A stretch of 64,000 bases of DNA, from the NCBI GenBank assembly GCA_002238965.1, contig MPNJ01000011.1, positions 1 to 64,000 of the forward strand, given 5' to 3'. A model generated the notes under the pieces. It was not told the DNA's origin and searched no databases. It worked only from the letters and a program-made list of their open reading frames with translations. This DNA comes from Nitrospinae bacterium bin107 (GTDB lineage: Bacteria > UBA8248). The position numbers and the translations under genes are program-made. Shown here one piece after another: positions 50,983 through 59,600 of the stretch; position 1 is the first letter of the stretch; every line of letters begins with the position of its first letter.

Positions 50983-51969
50983 TTACATCGCCTGTTTGGC
51001 GATATCATCGAGCAGTCCGGGACGGCATTTTTCCTTTGCGAACTTTTGAACAATCGGCTCGGCGATTTTCTTGAAGGCCGCGACGTTCGGCTTGACGACC
51101 TTCATCCCCTTGGCTTTGAGCTTGGCCTCGACGGCGGCGAACGACTTCCAGACGGCGTCGGTCATCCAGTCGATGGCCTTCTTCGCCTCCTCGTCGAAGA
51201 TTTTCTTGTGCCCGGCGCTCAGGGATTTATAGAACCCGTTGTTGGCCGAGACGACAAAATAGCTCCAGACGTGGCCCGTGAGGTTCAGGTAATTCTGCAC
51301 CTCAAAGAAGTTCGACCCGTAGATGGTGCCGAGCGGGTTTTCCTGCGCCTCGACCGTCCCGGTCTGTAGCGCGCCGTAGAGTTCCTTGAACGACATCGGC
51401 ACGGGGTTCGCCCCGAACTCCTTGAAGACGCGCTGGCGCAGCTTGTTCGTGATGCGCACCTTGATGCCCTTCATGTCCGAGGGGTTCTTGACGGGCACTT
51501 TCGAGGTGAGGTTCCGCGCGCCGCGGTGCCCCACGCCGACGATACGGATGTTGTGCTTCTTCTCGAGGACGGAGCTCACCTCTTTTCCGAGCGGCCCGTT
51601 CCACACCTTGAGTCCGTGATTGCCGTCCTTGTAGACGAACTCCGCTTCCATGCACTGGTATTCCTTCACGAGGTGGTGCACCACGACAGGCCCCGCCACG
51701 TGCAGCTGAATCTCGTTCGTCCCCAACTGCTGGAGCAGTTGCTTGTCGCCGCCCAGGGCGCCGCCGGCGATGATCTGCATGTCGAGTTCGCCCTTCGAGC
51801 GCGTCCGCATGGCGTCGGCCCAGCGCTGCATGGCCTGGACGCTGAATTCCTTGGTGCTGTTCGTCGTGCCCAGCGTGAATTTCACCTTTGCGGCATCGGC
51901 GGCGGGCGAAATGAGCGCCACACAAACCAACAACGCAACGATTGCAAAACCGGTTCTCAACGATTTCAT
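50983..51969 (-). CDS. dctP: TRAP transporter solute-binding protein (DctP)
   Basis: A 328-residue DctP-type periplasmic protein. The signal peptide covers about residues 1-26 (LRTGFAIVALLVCVALISPA, cut after ADA). Typical motifs are KGELDMQIIAGGALGGDKQL and KGIKVRITNKLRQRVFKEFG with the conserved carboxylate-binding Arg, then GALQTGTVEAQENP. It is first in the leftward dctPQM operon. Seven 11-bp repeats lie about 105-180 bp upstream of the start. Confidence 0.92.
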   Translation of the reverse strand: MKSLRTGFAIVALLVCVALISPAADAAKVKFTLGTTNSTKEFSVQAMQRWADAMRTRSKGELDMQIIAGGALGGDKQLLQQLGTNEIQLHVAGPVVVHHLVKEYQCMEAEFVYKDGNHGLKVWNGPLGKEVSSVLEKKHNIRIVGVGHRGARNLTSKVPVKNPSDMKGIKVRITNKLRQRVFKEFGANPVPMSFKELYGALQTGTVEAQENPLGTIYGSNFFEVQNYLNLTGHVWSYFVVSANNGFYKSLSAGHKKIFDEEAKKAIDWMTDAVWKSFAAVEAKLKAKGMKVVKPNVAAFKKIAEPIVQKFAKEKCRPGLLDDIAKQAM

Positions 51970-52074
51970 CCGAAATTCCCCCCTAGAGTTGTCTTTCCAG
52001 AAACCCGGCCTTACACCCGAAGATCCCCGAAACGATCAAAGGCGCTCGGCGCTGAGAAAATAATCGTTGCCTTT

Positions 52075-52151
52075 ATGGACAAGAAATGGACAAGAAATGG
52101 ACAAGAAATGGACAAGAAATGGACAAGAAATGGACAAGAAATGGACAAGAA
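52075..52151. repeat. Seven exact tandem copies of ATGGACAAGAA
   Basis: The 11-bp unit ATGGACAAGAA is repeated seven times without a mismatch, directly upstream of the dctP start (51969, leftward). The unit is close to one helical turn, so every copy presents the same face. The frame is open through the array in plus-strand reading (MDKKWTRNGQE-type peptide), but there is no plausible gene around it. Confidence 0.9.
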
Positions 52152-52207
52152 AACTATCATAAGAATCCTCCCAAAGTCAAGAGCAAGGCGGGCTATTCGC
52201 GCCCTCG

Positions 52208-52400
52208 TTCACGGGGTCGTTGAAAAAGTCCCGGGGAGCGATTTTGGTTACACGCGCGCTTTTGAAGTTCACTCCCCCCTTGGTCGAGATATCAATACTC
52301 GTGTAGGTCGGACATATATGTCCGACCTACAACAGAAACGGCATTGACGCCGGTATTAAGGCAGTGGTCAATGCAGAGCGAGAAGGACTTTTTCATCGGG
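52208..52400. mobile_element. MITE-like element 5
   Basis: It starts CGTTGAAAAAGTCCCGG and ends AAGGACTTTTTCATCGG, just before the next element. It contains a CACTCCCCCCTTGG half-motif and the perfect 28-bp palindrome at 52303-52330. Non-coding. Confidence 0.65.
52303..52330. repeat. Perfect 28-bp palindrome GTAGGTCGGACATA + inverse
   Basis: GTAGGTCGGACATA is followed by its exact reverse complement. It has the same length and the same GTAGG/CCTAC ends as the GTAGGGACAGGTCG family but a different centre. A shorter 20-bp core occurs at 5403-5422. Confidence 0.85.
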
Positions 52401-52712
52401 GTTGTTGAAATAGTCCTCTTTGGGGTCGGGTTAAACCATCCTCACCTTGCAGAGCGCCAAACAATTACTCCCCCCTTGAGGGGGAGTCGAAGAGCTGAGG
52501 GCGTAAGCCCGAAAGCGATTCGGTGGGGGGTATAACTCGGAGTGGCGATAAAACGCGATTCACCCCCCACCGATTCAGCCTTCGCACAAAACGCTCGGCT
52601 TCATCGTCGGCTTTCCCCTCGGGAAGCCGACCCTCAAGGGGGGAGTGAATTTGAAACCCGACCGAGGAGAAAGGGAACACTCCCCCCACTTGAAGGACTT
52701 TTTCAACAACCA
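52401..52712. mobile_element. MITE-like element 6
   Basis: A 312-bp non-coding element with ends GTTGTTGAAATAGTCC and GGACTTTTTCAACAACC. The interior holds TACTCCCCCCTTGAGGGGGA near 52467 and its complement near 52630-52647, plus TTCAGCCTTCGCACAAAACG as in the fragment at 6.9 kb. It abuts element 5, so one may have inserted beside the other. Confidence 0.75.
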
Positions 52713-52795
52713 CGCGAACCCGCCCGGCCCTTGTTCCTGCTCCTTCGAATGGCTAAGCTGGCGCTTCGTTACGTCACAGGCAAGCAGGGGATACT

Positions 52796-53542
52796 TTGGA
52801 CTACTCGACGCATGAGCTACTGGCGGTCGGGATCGCCGCCTTTTTCGTCGGCTTTCTGAAAACCACTTTCAGCTCCGGGATCGGCATCTTCCTCGTCCCG
52901 ATCATGATCATGTTCTGGCCCACGCGGTTCATCATCGGCATCATCGCCGTCCTCATGTGGGTGACGGACTTCTTCGCCATCCCCATGTTCTGGAAGCAGT
53001 GGGAGAGCCGCTATCTCCGCTACCTGGTGCCCGGCTTCTACATCGGCATCATCATCGGCGTCTACGCGCTGGTGAACCTGCCCGACTACTGGCTGAGAAA
53101 GGGAATCGGCGTCACCTGCGTCTTCTTCGCCGGGCTGTTCATCTGGCGTCAGTTCCAGGGGGAGATCAAGCCGCCGCCCGTCAGTCCTCAGGCGGGCGTG
53201 GGAATCGGGATAGGCGGCGGAATCATCAGCGCCATGTTCCACTCGGGCGGCCTCGTGCTGAGCCTGTTCTTCGTCAGCCAGGGCATGTCCAAAACGGCGA
53301 TAGTGGCGAGCATCCTCATCGTGTGGTTCTGCGTGAACCCGTTCAAGGTCGGCTCGCTCTGGTACGGGGGCGTCGTGCAGACGCCGATGCTCGTGGCGGG
53401 GGCTCTCGCCTTTCCGCTCGCCTGGGCCGGAAGCTGGTGCGGCAGGCAGGCGCTCCGTAAAATCCCCCAGAGAGGATTCACCTTCATCCTCCTGCTCCTG
53501 TCCCTCATCACCGCCCTCCGCCTTCTGCTCGAGACGAACTAG
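52796..53542 (+). CDS. TauE/SafE-family permease, first of pair
   Basis: A 248-residue inner-membrane permease of the sulfite exporter TauE/SafE family (about eight helices). FFVGFLKTTFSSGIGIFLVP at the N-terminus is typical. GIGIGGGIISAMFHSGGLVL in the second half is the family's repeated Gly-rich region. The start is TTG at 52796 with AGGGG 5 bp upstream; nothing better lies nearby. The second permease starts 2 bp after its stop. Exported compound unknown (sulfonate-derived or organic anions in known members). Confidence 0.88.
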   Translation: MDYSTHELLAVGIAAFFVGFLKTTFSSGIGIFLVPIMIMFWPTRFIIGIIAVLMWVTDFFAIPMFWKQWESRYLRYLVPGFYIGIIIGVYALVNLPDYWLRKGIGVTCVFFAGLFIWRQFQGEIKPPPVSPQAGVGIGIGGGIISAMFHSGGLVLSLFFVSQGMSKTAIVASILIVWFCVNPFKVGSLWYGGVVQTPMLVAGALAFPLAWAGSWCGRQALRKIPQRGFTFILLLLSLITALRLLLETN

Positions 53543-53544
53543 GG

Positions 53545-54291
53545 ATGCCGGATTTCACCCTCATCGAGTGGTGCTTCGTGCTCGCGGCGGCGTTTTGCAA
53601 CGGGTTTCTCGTGCGCACGTTCGGGGCGGGCGTGGGCCTGGTGATCACCCCCTTCCTCATATTCGCGTTCTCGCCCTCGTTCTCGCTGGGCCTCATCGCG
53701 ATGTTCAGCTGCTGGTCGGGCCTGGGGTCGGCGCCGCATTTCTGGGGAAAATGGAACCTGCGCTACGTGCTCCTGCTGGCGCCCGGCATCGTGGTCGGGC
53801 TGGCCGGCGGCGTCTGGCTGCTCACCTGGCTCCCGGGCGCGGGGCTGAAACTCCTGATCGGCGCCATCTGCTTCTCGCTCGCCTCCTACCAGGCGCTCGT
53901 GGAAATAAGGGGCAGACCCTTCGATATCCCTCCCCTGCCGATGTGGCAGGGCGGGGGCTTCGGGGTCATGAGCGGGCTTTGCTCCGCGCTCGCCAACAGC
54001 GGAGCGATCTTCCTCACCCCCGTGCTCATCAGCCAGCGGCTGGAGAAACTCACCCTGGTGAGCACGATATGGGCGCTCTACGCGGTGTTCAACCCCATCA
54101 AGGTGGTCGCCTTCTGGCAGGTATCCGTGGTGACCTGGGACACCATCTGGGCGACCGTGGTCGGCCTGCCCGTCCTGTGGCTGGGTATTCAGGCCGGCGC
54201 ATGGGTGCAGGAGCGGCTGAGCGGGCGCACCTTCAACCTTTGCGTGCTGAGCATCGCCCTGGGCGGGTCGATTCGGCTGTTGCTCGTCTAA
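53545..54291 (+). CDS. TauE/SafE-family permease, second of pair
   Basis: A 248-residue TauE/SafE permease of the same length as the preceding gene but quite diverged. The N-terminus CNGFLVRTFGAGVGLVITPF and the mid-region GGGFGVMSGLCSALANSGAI match the family repeat. Two such genes in a row suggest a heterodimer or an old duplication. A short MITE-like hairpin follows at 54331-54391. Confidence 0.88.
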   Translation: MPDFTLIEWCFVLAAAFCNGFLVRTFGAGVGLVITPFLIFAFSPSFSLGLIAMFSCWSGLGSAPHFWGKWNLRYVLLLAPGIVVGLAGGVWLLTWLPGAGLKLLIGAICFSLASYQALVEIRGRPFDIPPLPMWQGGGFGVMSGLCSALANSGAIFLTPVLISQRLEKLTLVSTIWALYAVFNPIKVVAFWQVSVVTWDTIWATVVGLPVLWLGIQAGAWVQERLSGRTFNLCVLSIALGGSIRLLLV

Positions 54292-54330
54292 CGCTCCGGT
54301 CGAACGTTCGAAAGCCTGTATGCGCGGGGG

Positions 54331-54391
54331 TGTGGAAAAAGTCCTCTTGAAGGGGGTTGCCTTTGCCCACTCAAGGACTTTTTCAACAACC
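54331..54391. mobile_element. MITE-like element 7 (minimal hairpin)
   Basis: TGTGGAAAAAGTCCTCTTGA pairs with TCAAGGACTTTTTCAACA around about 20 bp. It is the two ends of the element family with almost no interior, just after the TauE genes, and could act as a terminator. Confidence 0.65.
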
Positions 54392-54483
54392 TCTTGGCGG
54401 AGTGATTCCATCGTTCCCTTTCGAATCCAAACCGCCCCCTTCATCTATATCATGCCCGAACATTCGCCTCGCGCTCTCGTTCT

Positions 54484-54743
54484 GATATGGGGGCAATTCT
54501 CAGGGTGGAACCTTGATGAGCATGACGAAGACCAGGAACAAATCCACTTCTTCGCGCCACCGGGAGGCATGGGGGAACCACCGCCGGGTTACTGTGGAGA
54601 CGGCGTCATGGTGGAGCCGCCAGATGTCCGAGGCGGGGACATCATGGGCGTCTCCGCCTTTTTTGTCGCCGCCTCCACAGCCCGATAAAGCCAGCGTGAC
54701 TACAATCAGCGCGGGATTTACCCGTATTGAAAGTCGACTCTGA
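54484..54743 (+). pseudogene. Decayed copy of an amidohydrolase 5' end
   Basis: The stretch ATATGGGGGCAATTCTCAGG, then GTGGAACC and ATGAGCATGACG at 54484-54527, closely matches the leader and start of the amidohydrolase gene (55953-55995: CAATTCTCAGGGAGGAACC, ATGAGCACGACG). After about ten bases of coding sequence the similarity is lost. The frame continues to 54743 as Ser/Arg-rich peptide that resembles nothing. On the other strand a short lipobox-like frame (LALSGC, 54500-54787) is also possible but weak. Confidence 0.5.
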
Positions 54744-54817
54744 ACCGTTGTTTGTTCCTTTTCTTCCAAGTTGAAAAAAGCGGGCAAAAAACCGCCGATA
54801 GAAAAAGGCGCAGGCGA

Positions 54818-55783
54818 TCATCGTCTCTTATCCGGCCTCTGGCCCAGGATCCACTTCCTGAACGCCCGCACCTCGGGCTTTCGTCTCGAGGCGCGCGTCG
54901 TGACCAGCAGATAGCGGTCGGGCGCCGGAACAGGTGTGTCGAACAGCGTCACCAACCGCCCCTCCTCCAACTCCCGTGCGATCATCAACGAATGACCGAG
55001 CGCGACACCCATGCCGTCGGCCGCGGCCTGCACCATCATGCTGTAGAGGCGGAAGCCCGAAGCCCGCGACAGGTCGGGCGGCTGCGCGCCGTGATGCGCG
55101 AACCAATGGGCCCAATAGGACGTCCAGTGCAGATCGTAGAGCAGCGGCCAGCCGAGCAGATCGCCCGCCTTCCCGGGCTGCCCCCGCTCCTCCACCAGGG
55201 CCGGGCTGCAAACCGGCAGCAGTGTCTCCTCGAACAACGTCTCGGCGTGCAGCCGCCCCCCGACCTTGTCGGTGAAGGCGACCCAGACGTCGAAGTCGTG
55301 CCGCACAGGGTCAAGCTCCCGGTGGTCGGTCTCGAATTCGATGGCGATATCGGGGTGCGCCGCCCGGAACTCCGCGAGCCGCGGCATCAGCCACTTCTCC
55401 GCCACCACCTCGACAGCCACCAACTTCAGAAACGCGCCGCCGCCGCACCGTTTCCCGGTCACATCGCGCAACTCGGCGAATATGCGCTGGACATCCTCCA
55501 GATACGTCCGCCCCAGCCGGTTGAGCCGCACTCCCTGGGGAAAGCGATCGAACAGACGGACGCCCAGGTAGTCCTCCAGACACTTGATGCGGTGCGAGAC
55601 TGCGCCCGGCGTCACGCTGAGTTCCCTGGCGGCGGCGGCAAAGCTCCCCAGCCGCGCCGCCACCTCGAAGAAGTACAGCGCATCGAGGGGCGGAAGACCC
55701 GGCATGGGTCCCATCTGAACACCGGGCCGGGACTGGCGCCGGCCGCTGCCGGGCTCTTTCATACGTTCATCATGAGAAGCCAT
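54818..55783 (-). CDS. LysR-family transcriptional regulator (GcvA-like)
   Basis: A DNA-binding regulator of up to 321 residues. The N-terminal winged helix reads [20 protein letters not shown] then [17 protein letters not shown]. The substrate-binding domain has the GcvA-type EWL-like ending replaced by [10 protein letters not shown]. The first about 25 residues are low-complexity, so the true start may be 55714 or 55705. It is divergent from the amidohydrolase gene, with about 200-280 bp between, a usual LysR-target layout. It probably controls that gene in response to its substrate. Confidence 0.88.
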   Translation of the reverse strand: MASHDERMKEPGSGRRQSRPGVQMGPMPGLPPLDALYFFEVAARLGSFAAAARELSVTPGAVSHRIKCLEDYLGVRLFDRFPQGVRLNRLGRTYLEDVQRIFAELRDVTGKRCGGGAFLKLVAVEVVAEKWLMPRLAEFRAAHPDIAIEFETDHRELDPVRHDFDVWVAFTDKVGGRLHAETLFEETLLPVCSPALVEERGQPGKAGDLLGWPLLYDLHWTSYWAHWFAHHGAQPPDLSRASGFRLYSMMVQAAADGMGVALGHSLMIARELEEGRLVTLFDTPVPAPDRYLLVTTRASRRKPEVRAFRKWILGQRPDKRR

Positions 55784-55984
55784 GGCTGCTCCAATCGAAC
55801 CTTCCCATATACGCTGCCAAAGCTCGTGAGCCTTCGCAAGATTGAGAATTTTTCGTCTTCAGGCCCAAATATTTTGATTCTGATAATCCCATGCACTTCA
55901 CCCGACCGGTCCTCTTTTGCTCGCCTGAATCCCTTCCCCTCCCCTCTCATGATAATATGGGTCAATTCTCAGGGAGGAACCACA

Positions 55985-57097
55985 ATGAGCACGACGCCGC
56001 AAGCCGCGAAAACGCCCCTGCCGGTCACCGAATCCACTCTCGGCATGGTGGACGCCGACATCCACCACGTTCCGCTCTCGCTGGACACGCTCAAGCCCTA
56101 CCTGCCGCTCGTGTGGCGAAACTACACCGAAGAGACCGACTACACGAAACTGCCGAACGCCCCCTACCCCAAGACGGCGGGCGGCGGCGTGCGCAAAGAC
56201 GCCATACCGCCGGACGGCCCGGCGGGTTCGAGCCTCTCGATGCTTCAGGAGCAGGTGCTGGACGCCTACGGGGTGAGCTACGGGGTGCTGAACGGCGCGT
56301 ATTACAACGTCTCCTTCATGGGAATTCCCGAGTTCGGCGCGGCCCTGGCCCGCGCGCACAACGACTGGACGATCGAGCACTGGCTGGAAAAAGACGAGCG
56401 CCTGCGCGGGGCCATCACCGTCTCGCACCATGACCCCCAGCACGCCGTGGACGAGATAAAGCGCGTCGGCGAGCGCGACGACATGGCGCAGGTACTCTTC
56501 CCGGCGGGTTCACACGCCCCCTACGGCCAGAGGCGCTACCACCCCATCTACGCCGCGGCGGAGGAGCGCGGGCTGCCTATCGGCATCCATTTCGGGGGCA
56601 CGGGCGCGGGCAACGCGCCGCCGCCCACGGCTTCTGGCTGGCCCACCTACTACATCGAGTGGCACACGGCGATGAGCCAGGCCTTCATGACGCACGTCGT
56701 GAGCTTCATCTGCGAGGGCGTGTTCGAGCTGTTCCCGAAATTGAAGGTCGTGCTGATCGAGGGGGGACTCTCCTGGATTCCGGGGCTGCTCTGGCGGCTG
56801 GACAAGAACTACCGGGGGATGCGCGCCGAGGTGCCCTGGCTCAGGAAGCTGCCGAGCGAGTATTTCTACGAGCACTTCCGAGTGACGAGCCAGCCCATCG
56901 AGGAGCCCGATAAGGACGAGCATCTCCTCCAGATATTCGAGATGGCCCACGCCGAGAAGATCCTGCTCTTCGCCACCGACTACCCCCACTGGGATTTCGA
57001 CTCCCCCGTCCACGCCCTGCCGCACCAGGTGGACGCAGAACTCCGCGCGCGCATCATGCGCGACAACGCGACCGAGCTGTACGGGTTGGGAGGTTGA
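55985..57097 (+). CDS. Amidohydrolase_2-family metal-dependent hydrolase/decarboxylase
   Basis: A 370-residue TIM-barrel protein of the amidohydrolase_2 (ACMSD-like) group. It has [11 protein letters not shown] at the N-terminus (metal motif in modified form), GIHFGGTG, a His in [23 protein letters not shown] and [11 protein letters not shown] with the metal Asp. It could be a decarboxylase or hydrolase of an aromatic-derived acid. ATG 55985 has GGGAGGAACC upstream. The long open frame before it is the antisense of the LysR gene. Probably regulated by that divergent LysR. Confidence 0.85.
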   Translation: MSTTPQAAKTPLPVTESTLGMVDADIHHVPLSLDTLKPYLPLVWRNYTEETDYTKLPNAPYPKTAGGGVRKDAIPPDGPAGSSLSMLQEQVLDAYGVSYGVLNGAYYNVSFMGIPEFGAALARAHNDWTIEHWLEKDERLRGAITVSHHDPQHAVDEIKRVGERDDMAQVLFPAGSHAPYGQRRYHPIYAAAEERGLPIGIHFGGTGAGNAPPPTASGWPTYYIEWHTAMSQAFMTHVVSFICEGVFELFPKLKVVLIEGGLSWIPGLLWRLDKNYRGMRAEVPWLRKLPSEYFYEHFRVTSQPIEEPDKDEHLLQIFEMAHAEKILLFATDYPHWDFDSPVHALPHQVDAELRARIMRDNATELYGLGG

Positions 57098-57194
57098 GGG
57101 TAGCTCCCTCCTCAGACGAACCCCGCATCACCCCGCACTTGCCGTCGTGGGACTCAAGGAAAACTTGCGTACGATGGCGGAGCCGATAGCTACG

Positions 57195-57400
57195 TCCGGA
57201 AATAATGAAATTCCGTAAATTTCGATAAAATTGGATAAATTCACGGGGTTATTCGATAAATTTCTATAAATTAAATTGTTGGGAAAAGACGCCGCGGAAC
57301 ATGGGCGCAGGAGAATTCTGCCATGAACCGAGACGCCCGCCATGACGGCAAATGCGGGGAGTTGCGGGGGTAAGATTTCCCCGGATCAGCGAGTCTTGCG
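57195..57400. repeat. AT-rich dispersed element, copy A
   Basis: There is no gene here. About 60 bp of iterated GATAAATT/C-like units (for example GGATAAATTCACGGGG and CGATAAATTTCTATAAATTA) are followed by a GC-rich tail with GGGCGCAGGAGAATTCTGCC and GGCAAATGCGGGGA. An inverted copy lies at 62560-62745. Confidence 0.7.
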
Positions 57401-57503
57401 GGACGTGGAGATTCGGAGGCGGTGAAAATTCGACAGATTTACGAAAGTGACATAATACTTGAATTATATGTCTCAAACTATTGTTATTATTGTATATACA
57501 TTT

Positions 57504-58379
57504 TTATCTTGATTCGGAATTGACGAAATATATCCCTGTCGAGATCAGGACCGCGCCGCCGAGCATGAGCTGCGTCAGGGGTTCGGCGAGCAGCAAGGCG
57601 CCCGTCAGGACCCCGAACACGGGTGTGAGGAACATGAAGACGCCCACGCGGCTCGCCGGGTAGTCCGTGAGCAGCCACAGCCAGGGGATCATGGCGAGGC
57701 CCGTGCCGATGAGGCCGCTGTAGCCCACGCCGGTGAGCACGTTCGCGTCGGTGAGGTCAGGCCAGGCCTCGCCCAGAAACGAGGCGACGATAAAGAACGG
57801 GAGCACGGCCAGAAGCTGCGTCCAGGCCGTGATTCTGAAGGCGTCGAAGCTCCTGAGCTTCATCTTCAGGAATATCGACTGCACCGCCCATATCACGGCC
57901 GCCAGAACGACGATGGCGTCCCCGTACCAGGTGGAGCCGCCCGCCGAGGAGAGCCTGTCGCCAAAGAGTAACACCATGCCCAGGCTCGCGGCGATGAAGC
58001 CCATAACCGCGCGTACGCCCACCCGCTCATGGGGGAGAATCCACGCCGCCAGCGCCGTCAGCAACAAGGGCTGGGAGTAGAGGAACAGCGAGGCGCGCCC
58101 CGCCGTGGTGTTGTCCACGCCGTGATAATAGGTGATGAACATCAAGTTGTGCAGGCAGGCGTTAATCCAGAAATCGCGGCTCTCGCCCTTCCAGCTCGGG
58201 CGCGGCGGCAGAACCGGCATTTTTCGAATGAGCATGATCAAGAAAACGCTCGACGCCGAGATGATGCCTCTCATCCAGAGAAACGTGAACGGCTCCACGC
58301 CGCGCAGACCTATCTTGGCTGCAGGAAAGCTCAGGCCCCACAGAAAGGTGACGGTGAAAATCAAAACGAAAAATCGCAA
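57504..58379 (-). CDS. DMT/EamA-family transporter
   Basis: A 291-residue EamA transporter. The N-terminus FFVLIFTVTFLWGLSFPAAK carries the first helix, and ASRVGVFMFLTPVFGVLTGA lies in the second repeat. It is the fourth DMT exporter of identical length in the window but is closest in pattern to the one at 39996-40871. It lies alone on the minus strand, next to the cytochrome gene (76 bp). Substrate unknown. Confidence 0.87.
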   Translation of the reverse strand: MRFFVLIFTVTFLWGLSFPAAKIGLRGVEPFTFLWMRGIISASSVFLIMLIRKMPVLPPRPSWKGESRDFWINACLHNLMFITYYHGVDNTTAGRASLFLYSQPLLLTALAAWILPHERVGVRAVMGFIAASLGMVLLFGDRLSSAGGSTWYGDAIVVLAAVIWAVQSIFLKMKLRSFDAFRITAWTQLLAVLPFFIVASFLGEAWPDLTDANVLTGVGYSGLIGTGLAMIPWLWLLTDYPASRVGVFMFLTPVFGVLTGALLLAEPLTQLMLGGAVLISTGIYFVNSESR

Positions 58380-58455
58380 TTCCTGCCTATCCTTTCAACG
58401 AATGCGCTCCATATCGGGAATCACACGGCGGGTGAAACCAGAGGAAAGCACGTCT

Positions 58456-59079
58456 TTAGCTATCAGATTCTTTCTTCCTGGGAAACGGCTCCAGGTCATC
58501 TAAGTCCACTTTCTGCTCGAGTTCGTCGTGGCAGGCGTCGCAACGCGGCTGCGCCGTGGCCGCCACCATGAACCCCTTTTCCCTCTCGCCGCCCAGGCGG
58601 TGGCCATTGTGGCACTGTACGCAGTCCGCCTTTAGCTCGTCGTGATCCGAGATGGCGTGAAACGCGTCGTCGGCCAACTCCAGGAGGCGCTCCTCGTCGT
58701 GACACTTCACGCAGTCCTTATCGAGTATGGGATGGAAGACGCGCGAGGGCTGCTCGTAATCGCCGATGATGAATTTGTAGAGGTCCTTGTTCGCCAGAAT
58801 CGTCGTGCGGATCATCCCCGTGATGCCCTCTTCCCCGTGGCAGGATATGCACCTCACACCGCCTGCGTTCTTGTGCCATCCGCCCAGCGTCCTAACCTCG
58901 TTCTTGGCGCGCGCGCCGTCGTCGAGATAATCCTGGTGATCCTGGAGGTGGCAGACCGTACAGAACGGATCGTATGACTCCACGGCGCGAATCCCGTACA
59001 GGCTGCCGACCCCGAGCAGAGGGGACAGCAAGACGAGCAGAATCAACCATCGCCACCAGCGTCTCCGGGAGCTTCGCAT
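58456..59079 (-). CDS. Membrane-anchored pentahaem cytochrome c (NapC/NirT-like)
   Basis: A 207-residue periplasmic cytochrome with an N-terminal anchor (WWRWLILLVLLSPLLGVG). Five haem-binding CxxCH motifs are present: CTVCH, CISCH, CVKCH, CVQCH and CDACH. NapC/NrfH proteins pass electrons from quinol to periplasmic reductases and normally have four haems plus variable ones, so five is near the NapC-like range. No reductase gene (nap, nrf, nir, tor) lies beside it. Its partner is unknown. Confidence 0.88.
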   Translation of the reverse strand: MRSSRRRWWRWLILLVLLSPLLGVGSLYGIRAVESYDPFCTVCHLQDHQDYLDDGARAKNEVRTLGGWHKNAGGVRCISCHGEEGITGMIRTTILANKDLYKFIIGDYEQPSRVFHPILDKDCVKCHDEERLLELADDAFHAISDHDELKADCVQCHNGHRLGGEREKGFMVAATAQPRCDACHDELEQKVDLDDLEPFPRKKESDS

Positions 59080-59210
59080 TCAGTTTCTCCTCGGCGCAAG
59101 CATTCCCTCGCTCGCGCTCCCCATCTACCAGGTTATCGAAAGTACCACACGATCTTCCTCATTATAGCGCGATTTGCTAGGATGGTTCCTGAAGACAGGA
59201 GGTTGGCTCG

Positions 59211-59576
59211 ATGGCCAGAACGAGATTCAGCGCAAAAAAACGCCGACCGGGGCGAAGGAGCGTCGCCGCACCGTCCGCCCCCACCGGAGAAAACGCAAGA
59301 CAGATCGCCGCGCGCCTCAAGTCCTCGGCGAGCGTGGGCAAGAGCGCGCAGGAATACCGGCGCAAATCGCTTGATATTCACGGGTGGTTCTGCGCAAAAT
59401 GCGGCCGGGATTTCGATGAGAACAACCTCCACATCCTGACGGTCCACCACCGAGACGGCGATCACAAGAACAATCCGCCTGACGGAAGCAACTGGGAGAA
59501 TCTGTGCGTGGATTGCCATGAGGACGAACACTCCCGTGACATGCTGGGTCGCTACCTGAGCGATGACCGCGAATAA
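59211..59576 (+). CDS. HNH endonuclease family protein (YajD-like)
   Basis: A 121-residue protein. The Lys/Arg-rich N-terminal tail suggests nucleic-acid binding. The HNH core has CAKCGRDF, VHHRDGDHKNN, NLCVDCHEDEHS and a final Arg/Asp tail, matching small YajD-type HNH nucleases with structural Cys pairs. AGGAGG lies 9 bp before the ATG. Role unknown; not linked to a restriction or mobile system here. Confidence 0.85.
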   Translation: MARTRFSAKKRRPGRRSVAAPSAPTGENARQIAARLKSSASVGKSAQEYRRKSLDIHGWFCAKCGRDFDENNLHILTVHHRDGDHKNNPPDGSNWENLCVDCHEDEHSRDMLGRYLSDDRE

Positions 59577-59600
59577 CCGCCACCAGACACGCTCATCATC

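Noticed and set aside
54500-54787. A 95-codon minus-strand lipoprotein with an LSGC lipobox
   Set aside because: Only the signal-like part looks real; the rest is opposite the decayed amidohydrolase leader and has no recognisable domain. Not listed as a gene.
54752-55984. A long N-terminal extension of the amidohydrolase
   Set aside because: The stretch is the antisense of the LysR gene. A good ribosome site precedes ATG 55985, where the family homology begins.
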